DNA from: Isoetes taiwanensis
Lineage: Eukaryota; Streptophyta; Lycopodiopsida; Isoetales; Isoetaceae
Reading direction: 5' to 3'
Length of the DNA: 64,000 nucleotides
Assembly: GCA_021234155.1 (NCBI GenBank)
Contig: JAJEKV010000014.1
Coordinates: 5,223,563 to 5,287,562, forward strand
The translations under genes and the position numbers were made by a program. Positions 57,038-64,000 of this stretch are shown here, piece by piece; positions within the stretch are counted from its first letter, which is position 1; each line of letters begins with the position of its first letter. Below the pieces are notes generated by a model. That model searched no databases and was not told where the DNA came from. It was given only the letters and a program-made list of their open reading frames with translations.

Positions 57038-57664
57038 ATTGAAGGCTATATTTGTATTAATAAGTTATACATAGAAATACATATGTATATATGAGTACAA
57101 AAAGTCAACTTTTTTATCTTGGGAAGTGATTAACCCATTCGATCTATCTTTTAGATTCTGGGAGAAATCTAAAACTTAGATACTACATCCATAGTCATAT
57201 AAGACTTAACAAAAACTTAAAACTGAGATGATCTAATATATAGTTCTATGATAAGTCTGATTTCATTCCCCGGTTTAGCGCATCCGTGATGCTTCTCCAA
57301 CTTTTCTTTTATCCTTTCTGCCCATGCCTCTGGTAGCAGAAATGAATGAGCAGAACGGGCAGCTACATGACTGACATTTAGAAGGGTTAAAACGACCTGA
57401 GTGGTCTATTGCTTCACAAATGAGTCCTCTCATGGCATCCAGACTTTGAATGCACGAACAGTCACAACGACAATGATCACCATGGTAATCTGTTGGTGTG
57501 GTTCAATTGGTCCAAACCACATGGAATTTACCCCGAGATTAATCCGATTCCACTTCACTTTTTGTGCAATGAGAATATTACCTACGATCGTAAAAAAAAC
57601 GTAAGACGCTTAGTGAATTGAGAAAATCTCTTTATCCAAGAGATATCATATTTGGTTTGCTTGA
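57038..57664 (-). other. LINE-C 3' untranslated region
   Basis: Between the RT stop and the poly(A) tail lie about 630 AT-rich bases with no coding frame. It is part of the element because it lies between the target duplications. Confidence 0.75.
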
Positions 57665-59761
57665 TCACCGCAATCGGCCGATAATCTCTTGGTCAAAAAT
57701 GATTGAGTTCCTTGCTTTCCGCATCCTCCGTAGTAGAATGTAGATTCTCCAATCCCGAGGATCATTAGGAAGGAGGATTTCAACCAGGGGGGTAGAGGAC
57801 AGGTTGGGAATTTGGAATTCCTCAGCAGCTAGCTCAAGTACCCACTCAGCCCATAAACAGTTCTTGAACAAATGACTTTCATCTTCAGCTTCCTGTAAAC
57901 ATCTCTCACATAAGTTAGAAGCAGCCATGTTCAATCTAAATCTTTTTACATTGGTGGCTAAAGCCTTATGCCAGAGTTGCCACATAAAGGCCTTGATTTT
58001 GGGGTTGATAGGAGAGTTCCACATGAATTTTAAATTTGCCATACATCTCTCCTCAGTGATCTCCCATTTGGTATGAATGGAGATGGTGTAGCTCCTTGTC
58101 AGGAATCTGTAAGCATTTTTAACCCTATAACCTGTGTTACCATGAACATGCCATTGGGTTTCTTGGTTATGCCACACTCCTTCATTAAGGCAACTCCTTA
58201 TGGCTTGATAGAGTCTCTCATGATCTTCACCCATGTCTGCAAGAACTGAATTTTGAAATTCTATAAAGCCCACATCATTAAACAAATGAGAAATGTGAGT
58301 GATGCCTCTATCTGACCATTTTTTGCACTGAATAGGAAAATGCATAGCCAAGCAGATGTCAGGGTTATTTAGAATTAGAGAGGGGTTCCAAAAAATTGTT
58401 TGATCCTTAGAAAGGCCCTCCTTCCAAGAATACATCCTGCTAACTGCTTTCCATGCTCTAATCCACTTTTTAATGATTCCAGGAGTATTATTAGGAACCT
58501 TGAAATCAAAGAATAAGCTTTCAGGGAGGTGCATGTTCACATTTCTCCACCCGAAGGGTTTACACTTAGCAAGGTAATGATTAATAAGCTTTGACACAGG
58601 GTGATTAATCTCATCATGGCCAGCTCTGTAAATGTATTTGGCTGCCAGGGCCAGCCCTTGTTTCTCAATATCCAGAACTCCAAGACCACCATGCTTCCTT
58701 TTCTTCATACATTCTTTCATGGAAACTGGAACCCAGGTTCTGTTGCTACCCCCACTAGCAATAAATCTACCTAAAATGCCCTGGAGTTTAGAAGTGACCT
58801 TTTTAGGAGCTAAGAGGATAGAAGACTGGTAAACATGAGAAGAAGAAATAACCGAGTTGGCTAAGATAGCTCTTCCATTTTTGGACAGATATTTACTGTT
58901 TAAGAGATCAGCCTTTCTGTGGAATTTCTCAATAATATCCCCCCAAAGATTACTAGCATTAGTCCTTAAAGCAAAAGGAATACCCAAGATTTTAGATTTA
59001 ATAATTGGGGAGAGATACTCACAGCCAAGGGTTTGGGCAGTTTGCTGCCCTTTTACCTGATTTCTTGCAATGAGCTTGGATTTGAGAGGGTTGATCTTAC
59101 ATCCCGAGCAATTTCCAAAGTCTTGGAGAACAATTTGGGTGTTTGTGATGGATCTTTCTTCCATAGTGACAAAGAGAAAAGTGTCATCTGCAAAGTGAGC
59201 ATTAAGGAAAAAACATGCCTCTTGATTATCAGGAAGTTTGAGTCCCACAATTCTCTTCTCCTGGTCAGCTTTTTTGAAAGCACAATTCAAGGCTTCCATG
59301 ATTATAAGAAAAAGAAAAGGGGCGAGAGGGCAACCTTGCTTGACGCCTCTCTTTATCTCAAAGAAAGGGCTGCATTCTCCATTGATCAGAACCGAGGATC
59401 TTGAGTTGTAGAGGATGGCTTGAAAAATACTTATCACTTCCTGGGAGAACCCCATCTTTTGACAACATTTGAAAAGGAAACTCCAGCTGACCGTGTCAAA
59501 AGCCTTAGTAATATCCAGTTTGAGCAGGGCAATGTCCTGTTTAGTTTCTTTAGCCCAATGCATGCCAATGATAGCTGTGGCAACATTATCTAGAATGGAC
59601 CTATCCTTTAGGTAAGCACTTTGGGTATTGGAGATGGTGAGATCCAGAATAGGTTTCAGTCTAGAGGCTATGGTAGCAGAGATGATTTTATAAATAACAT
59701 TGGTGAGGGATATGGGTCTGAAATCAGAGAAAGTTTCAGGTTCATCTATTTTAGGGATCAA
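57665..59761 (-). CDS. LINE-C reverse transcriptase with C-terminal zf-RVT
   Basis: A 698-codon uninterrupted minus-strand frame begins at IPKIDEPETFSDFRPISLTN. It contains LLKLDITKAFDTVSWSFLFK (motif A), KRGVKQGCPLAPFLFLIIME (motif B), AHFADDTFLFVTMEE (motif C, both catalytic Asp) and KNGRAILANSVISSSHVY. The end carries the zf-RVT domain, WNSPINPKIKAFMWQLWHKA and CERCLQEAEDESHLFKNC, with Cys-Cys-His-Cys spacing. The start is truncated: RT motif 0 lies in the next frame (59,806-60,096; GKTPGPDGLPVEFFKKTW), so one shift near 59,790 separates them. The enzyme would copy LINE RNA at a nicked target in the nucleus. Confidence 0.92.
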   Translation of the reverse strand: MIPKIDEPETFSDFRPISLTNVIYKIISATIASRLKPILDLTISNTQSAYLKDRSILDNVATAIIGMHWAKETKQDIALLKLDITKAFDTVSWSFLFKCCQKMGFSQEVISIFQAILYNSRSSVLINGECSPFFEIKRGVKQGCPLAPFLFLIIMEALNCAFKKADQEKRIVGLKLPDNQEACFFLNAHFADDTFLFVTMEERSITNTQIVLQDFGNCSGCKINPLKSKLIARNQVKGQQTAQTLGCEYLSPIIKSKILGIPFALRTNASNLWGDIIEKFHRKADLLNSKYLSKNGRAILANSVISSSHVYQSSILLAPKKVTSKLQGILGRFIASGGSNRTWVPVSMKECMKKRKHGGLGVLDIEKQGLALAAKYIYRAGHDEINHPVSKLINHYLAKCKPFGWRNVNMHLPESLFFDFKVPNNTPGIIKKWIRAWKAVSRMYSWKEGLSKDQTIFWNPSLILNNPDICLAMHFPIQCKKWSDRGITHISHLFNDVGFIEFQNSVLADMGEDHERLYQAIRSCLNEGVWHNQETQWHVHGNTGYRVKNAYRFLTRSYTISIHTKWEITEERCMANLKFMWNSPINPKIKAFMWQLWHKALATNVKRFRLNMAASNLCERCLQEAEDESHLFKNCLWAEWVLELAAEEFQIPNLSSTPLVEILLPNDPRDWRIYILLRRMRKARNSIIFDQEIIGRLR

Positions 59762-59789
59762 GGAGATGAAGCTGGTATTGATTCTGCAG

Positions 59790-60400
59790 CCTAGATTCCC
59801 GAGAATTAAAACTCATTACACACATTAGTAACCTCATTTCCAATAATATTCCAAGTTTTTTTAAAAAATTCCACTGGGAGGCCATCAGGACCCGGAGTCT
59901 TACCATTTTCCATACCTGAAACATTTGCCCACAGTTCTTCATTGGTAAAAGGAGCATTCATGCTATCATTCTCGCTCATCTTGATGGATGGATCTCGAAT
60001 CTGAATGAAATTGTCAATATTCTCTTCCCTAGTAGTAGGAGAGGTTCCCATTATTCTCTTTAAAGTGATCTCAGAAAGTGCCTTGTTTAAGATCATTGTC
60101 CTCGAGATGGGATTGCCATTGACCTTTACACTATAGATCTGATTTCTCTTAGCCCTCCCTTTAGCTTTGATGAAGAAATACTTGGAATTACTCCTCTCAT
60201 CATCCTTAAGTTCCCCGATTTTTGCTTTTAGCTTCCAACCTTTAGCAATTTTGAGTTCTTCTCTCTCAACTTGAATTTTTATATTCTCTTTGCTGATCCA
60301 AGGAGTTTGTTTGGAGTTGAATTCTCAAGTCCATCGTGTAATCTTTTTGATTATAAATCAAGCTTACCCTGATTTTGAGCCAGCTTTTTATATTTTTGGC
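59790..60400 (-). pseudogene. LINE-C pre-RT linker (frameshifted)
   Basis: The minus-strand frame 59,806-60,096 gives the pre-RT segment (MTNAPFTNEELW-like block, then GKTPGPDGLPVEFFKKTWN). Above it, 60,100-60,400 reads the Lys/Glu-rich connector with several shifts. It links the endonuclease to the RT frame in intact elements. Confidence 0.7.
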
Positions 60401-60406
60401 GCTTTT

Positions 60407-61387
60407 TCACCCACCATTCCATCCATCCGAACCGGTCTCTAGGTTTAGGGTCTTCCTATAAACCTGCTCAAATTCAGAAGAAAGGTATTCTCGATCAAGA
60501 AGAGAGACATTTAACTTGAAGTAGGATTTTCTCTTGGCATTTGAGGTGTCTCCTCTTATTTCCAAAGAATCGGGGAAAGTGATCGAGATAGTAAAGCCAT
60601 TTAGATTGGAAACCCTATCACATTGGTTCCAAAGGTTCTCACCGACATAGAAACGGTCATGAAGGCAGTGGATAGGGTCATCAATTCTCTGATTAAACCA
60701 GCTAAAAGTATTTGGTTGAGTTCTAGCCAGTTTAAGATCATGCATGGAGATAAGGTGCCCCCAAGAATTCTGCTCTTGGTTGAGGAGAGGTCTAAAGTTA
60801 GTACTCCTCATAAAATCATGAGTAACCATGTTAAAATCACCAAAGAAGAATGCGCTTATCATAAGGGATGTTAGCTAAGCTTATTTCGATTATATTCCAC
60901 ATGGGACTTCTCTCACCAGCTGATTATGAGCATAGATATTGACAAAGGCAAACCTTTTGGTTCCGAGATCTCCATGGAGAATTTGCCATCTCCCACAGTT
61001 ACCATGCATCATCTGAATGTTGGATATATTTAAACTGTTTTTCCAAGCTATAGAAATACCTGCAGAATTATTATTTGCCCTAATAGCCCAAAGTCTAAAA
61101 TTAGGAGGAAGGGTGTTAGCTATAAGCCTCTCAAAATCATCATCATGAAGCTTATGTTCCTGAAAGAAAATCATGTCAGCATTAATGGATGAAATGCAAA
61201 CTTTTAGCCTATCTCGTTTGACATTTGAATTAATACCTTGGAGATTCCAAGATACACATCTAAAATTAATATCCATAAAAATCAGTTTTTTTCTGGACCC
61301 TTGAACTTCTCCTTGAGACTTCAAAGGTTTGTTTTTTATTTCTCTTTTTTCTGTTTGATGTGACCAGTTCCCAAGAGCCTTTTTCAT
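60407..61387 (-). pseudogene. LINE-C endonuclease (two frames)
   Basis: Frame 60,890-61,387 carries CVSWNLQGINSNVKRDRL (start of the fold, with the conserved Asn), MIFFQEHKLHDDDFERL (catalytic Glu), AGISIAWKN and NIYAHNQLV. Frame 60,407-60,862 carries FFFGDFNMV (Asp/Asn pair), TFSWFNQRIDDPIHCLHDRF and FPDSLEIRG; the usual SDH motif near the end appears as FPDS. The shift lies at about 60,870-60,890. The layout matches L1-type AP endonucleases. Confidence 0.8.
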
Positions 61388-61704
61388 CTTCTTTATCTAG
61401 GTCCCTTTCAATCCCCTGCTCTAGGAAGTGCTGTTCAGAATGGTCACTATCATAAACATAGTGAATTTCTTCCAAAACTTCTTCTGTTATAACTAAAGCT
61501 TTGTCATCCTTCATCTCTTCAATCTCCTCGATAATCACATTATTTGCCTTGATATTTTCAATGTTATTCACCTTATTAGCACAGCAGATCATAAGAGGAA
61601 TGATGTTTATAGGATTTTCATTCCTTTGTTTGCTGGTTTCCCCTCTACTGCAGAGATCTCCCTCTTGCTTGCTACTGTTAGGCTTTTTCTGAACCCAAAC
61701 CTTT

Positions 61705-62633
61705 TTAGGCTGGGGGGGGGTACATTGGAGCCTTTCCTTTATCAGGGGGGGCTTTATCTTCCTTATATTCCTTTTTGACAGGAATTTTGGAATACTTGAT
61801 TACAACATCTAGGAAGATGTCTTCATCAATCCTGGTACCAATGAATTTCTCCCAGTCAGATTCAATTTCTTTCAAAATGCAGATAGAGGGGAAGTCGGTT
61901 TGAGGGATAGAAATGTCGACAACTTCCCCCAGACAGCTTCCTATAGCAGTAAAGTGATTATGAGTCCAGAAATTGGGGGAAGGTTTGGGCAGGAAACCCA
62001 AGTAGTAGTGGCAACACCAGAAAAATTGCCCGGGATATAGAGGGGATTCCAGTCCATAATGTAGACCGGGCAATTAGCTATGGAAGAAATTTTCCTTGTG
62101 AGCATAATTTTTCTGTGATTGCTGTCTCTGCATAAGATTTGGTAGGTTTTGGAGTCCATTCTAAGGATGGAAAGAATGGGGATATTTATGGCTCTGTTAA
62201 ACCAATGCTTAACCTCACTTATGTTAGGACACTTAGCAGGAAAATGAATCATAATCCCATTAGCAGAGTATTTTACTTTAGCCTCATTATCCTTAATAGC
62301 AAAAAGATCAACCTGAGACCCCTTAGTATAAGTGTCATTTTCCTGTTTTTTATTACTCTTTTCTCCCCTATCAGAATTTAAAAGAACATTTTTGAATGAA
62401 GGGGACGTACCATTTAGTTTGTCATACTTGCCCATAGTTGGAATCTTTGACTGAAGCTTGGAATCTGAGATCTTGGTTGACTGTTTGTCCAAGTGGAGGC
62501 TGACTACTTTTTTACAGTTGGGACAAGGGCATTCTCCCCAGATCTCGGGGTTGAAGTAGCCATTGCTATCACCGATCATGCACTCCTTGGTTGGTTCAAG
62601 TTTGTGCATGAAGGTGTCATAATCTACTTTCAC
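61705..62633 (-). pseudogene. LINE-C ORF1, DUF4283-like RNA-binding protein
   Basis: The minus-strand frame 61,941-62,633 has a CPCPNC pair early (ECPCPNCKKVV), then ANGIMIHFPAKCPNISEVKH, QILCRDSNHRKIMLTRKI and VYIMDWNPLYIPG. That is the typical order in the DUF4283 (RRM-like) domain of plant LINE ORF1 proteins. A shift at about 61,990-62,040 leads into 61,705-61,990, LPKPSPNFWTHNHFTAIGSC, the following conserved 'LP..FW....F..IG..LG' block. ORF1 proteins coat LINE RNA. A run of G (61,713-61,722 region on the complement) lies at its end. Confidence 0.75.
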
Positions 62634-62657
62634 ATTCTTTAATTCCTCTGCAGCCTA

Positions 62658-62942
62658 TCAAGGACGATCTTCTTTGAATTTTTCCTTGAATTCAATTATC
62701 TTGTGGTCATCTGCACTCTCCCATACCCGAACCAGTCGGAAAGTAGCCTTAGATTTCCATTCCATGAGCTCTAAGTCCTCTGCCAGGTCCTTGGTTGTCT
62801 GGAGAAGGTCGGTACATCGATTTTTTGAAGACTTGGTTCTTGAGGCTGCAGCAGCCTTCTTCTTTGGAGTGCCCGACTTGACTCGAATCATCCGATAGAG
62901 CAATAAGTCAAGGTCTTGGAGTCTATTTATCATATTCCGCAC
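62658..62942 (-). pseudogene. Lys-rich frame upstream of LINE-C ORF1
   Basis: The frame (TPKKKAAAASRTKSSKNRCT, LAEDLELMEWKSKATFRLVR) is in the same phase as the ORF1 frame 61,941-62,633, separated from it by TGA TAG. It is therefore probably the N-terminal part of ORF1, now disconnected. Confidence 0.5.
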
Positions 62943-63244
62943 TGTGATCCCCTGTCATTGGCTTTCCCCTACAGATTGTCTCTCCTCCGGGGCCTGTGAT
63001 TTCTTGCCGACAAAGCGAGAATCAACCCTCTTTCTTGATACCCATACATTCAATGGCTGCATTTTGCTGATCTCGATGATATCAAATGTCGCCAGTAAGT
63101 TCCCTCATCTTTTTTCCATGCCAGATCTTTCTTCTCTTCCGCCAAGATCGCCTTCCAATCTCTACTCTCCTCATGAGAGATTCATTGTCCTCCGGTTCAT
63201 ATTCGGATATGCTACCAAGGGGTTTCCCTTTGCATGCTAGCTGC

Positions 63245-63685
63245 TTAGATCTCATTTTGGAGGAGCAGGATATTTATCTCTGGACCCAGAGACAAGTCTT
63301 GACGGGAAGTGATTCCGAAAATTTGACAACAGAGCCTGAGGACACCGGGCTCTGCTTCAAGAACCAAGATTCTGTCTGCACAATTGTGAGTCCTAAGAAC
63401 TGTTTCCAGACACCCAGAAGAGTTGATGTTCTGGATTAGATTTCTTCCCTCCGTCGTGAACGAAAGGATACACAGGATGTCTCTGTCACAGTTTCCGCGA
63501 AAATTAAAAAAACCTAAAGTAAGCCTATCACTAGCTGCTATAGAAATCCAAGTTTTGATGATTAGCCTAGCTTGGGGTACAAGATTTGCTGAGGGAACTA
63601 GATTCTGGAGAATAGCAGAGGTAAGAGCCTCTGCCTCATCCATCGAATCCGTCCCGTTTCCCGAGGCGCCAGCAGGATCGCCCAC
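63245..63685 (-). CDS. Extra 146-codon frame at the LINE-C 5' end
   Basis: The frame begins MGDPAGASGNGTDSMDEAEA only 28 bases inside the element and runs through LVPQARLIIKTWISIAASDR and DRILVLEAEPGVLRLCCQIF. The composition is protein-like. It is not DUF4283 and I do not recognise it. It could be the true N-terminus of ORF1 (frameshifted from 62,942), a separate small ORF, or captured host sequence. Confidence 0.4.
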   Translation of the reverse strand: MGDPAGASGNGTDSMDEAEALTSAILQNLVPSANLVPQARLIIKTWISIAASDRLTLGFFNFRGNCDRDILCILSFTTEGRNLIQNINSSGCLETVLRTHNCADRILVLEAEPGVLRLCCQIFGITSRQDLSLGPEINILLLQNEI

Positions 63686-63712
63686 GGTAGCGCCAAGTCA
63701 TATTCCCCCCTC

Positions 63713-63729
63713 TTTCAACTAGAACTTTG
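63713..63729 (+). repeat. LINE-C target-site duplication, right copy
   Basis: Exact repeat of 57,011-57,027 (TTTCAACTAGAACTTTG). Confidence 0.93.
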
Positions 63730-64000
63730 GTTACAATCTTTAATGAATTTCCTTTGTTTGAGTTGTATTGTTCTTGTTCTCGACTCGCTATCCGAGAAAA
63801 CTGGGAGAAAGCTCGAACCCACACTAAGAGACAAATATTCGAATATTGGACAGTTTTCGAGTCGGAGCTCTCCTTTTTGTGTAAAATAACAGGGTTCCGA
63901 AAAAAAGTGGGAATGGAATGAGACCCACTTTAATTAAATAGTGCTTTTAAGATAATACAACCCACCCTTACTTCAAAGTATGATATCTAAGGTAGGCTTT
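63730..64000. other. Host flank after LINE-C with a decayed palindrome
   Basis: The sequence continues the gene's 3' flank. TTCTCGACTCGCTATCCGAG at 63,778-63,797 is a degenerate member of the palindrome family of 52.5-56.3 kb, showing that the palindrome-bearing locus extended past the LINE insertion point. No coding frame is supported. Confidence 0.6.

Larger units (their letters stand above)
57028..63712 (-). mobile_element. LINE-C: nearly full-length L1-type LINE, 6.7 kb
   Basis: The element reads on the minus strand, from a GGGGGG-type 5' end at 63,712 to a poly(A) tail (T-run 57,028-57,037), with the 17-bp duplication on both sides. Order: extra 5' frame (63,245-63,685), Lys-rich frame (62,658-62,942), ORF1 with a DUF4283-like domain (about 61,705-62,633), endonuclease (60,407-61,387), RT and zf-RVT (57,665-60,096). 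The long RT frame and the perfect duplication indicate recent insertion. Frameshifts in ORF1, endonuclease and the pre-RT part show it is not now active as written. LINE-A and LINE-B belong to clearly different subfamilies. Confidence 0.92.

Overview
The window is nuclear DNA of a land plant. The evidence is a plant-type leucine-rich-repeat receptor kinase with a GT/AG intron, remnants of a plastid-type copper P1B-ATPase, L1-type plant LINEs with a zf-RVT C-terminus, a Ty3/Gypsy gag with two CCHC knuckles, and an LTR element primed by initiator tRNA-Met (primer site TGGTATCAGAGC). Very dense, nested transposons and few intact genes suggest a large repeat-rich genome such as a fern, lycophyte or gymnosperm. 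The species cannot be fixed from the sequence; a fern is my weak guess.

Layout. 0-4.3 kb: degenerate minus-strand LINE (LINE-A). 4.37-5.7 kb: unidentified broken plus-strand coding remnant. 5.7-6.74 kb: second LINE-A endonuclease fragment. 6.77-8.45 kb: minus-strand Gypsy gag remnant, split by a 799-bp terminal-inverted-repeat element with a 4-bp target duplication. 9.2-15.7 kb: degenerate plus-strand LINE (LINE-B), itself carrying a hairpin plus (CAAA)n insertion and a 1.9-kb insertion. 15.7-33 kb: a segmentally repeated region with three copies of a receptor-kinase locus. One is a short fragment (16.2 kb), one a decayed copy that keeps its intron (22.4-24.1 kb), and one an apparently intact two-exon gene of 675 codons (30,696-32,907, minus). 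A deleted LINE-B copy and a copper-ATPase fragment lie between them. 33-39 kb: minisatellites, a 5'-truncated LINE-A 3' end and a TTA-flanked Harbinger/Tourist-like MITE.

39.8-57 kb: a multi-exon gene of unknown function interrupted twice. An 11.4-kb non-autonomous LTR retrotransposon (40,653-52,021, target duplication TGTAC) sits inside an exon; removing it and one duplication restores the reading frame. A 6.7-kb LINE (LINE-C, 57,028-63,712, 17-bp target duplication) sits just after the gene's AATAAA signal. The gene carries an acidic/basic N-terminal part, a large unrecognised middle domain, an FCP1/NIF-like HAD-fold domain with a degenerate DxD motif, and an Arg/Ser-rich last exon.

The most unusual structure is in the non-exonic parts of this gene. 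About ten copies of a near-perfect palindrome with core CTCGACTCGCGAGTCGAG occur in every putative intron and in none of the exons. Two ~131-bp foldback units and a 127-bp tandem array accompany them. A second observation is that differences between repeat copies, for example between the two LTRs, concentrate at CAG/CTG triplets. This may be a consensus artefact at methylated CHG sites, and it warns that some frameshifts here may not be real.
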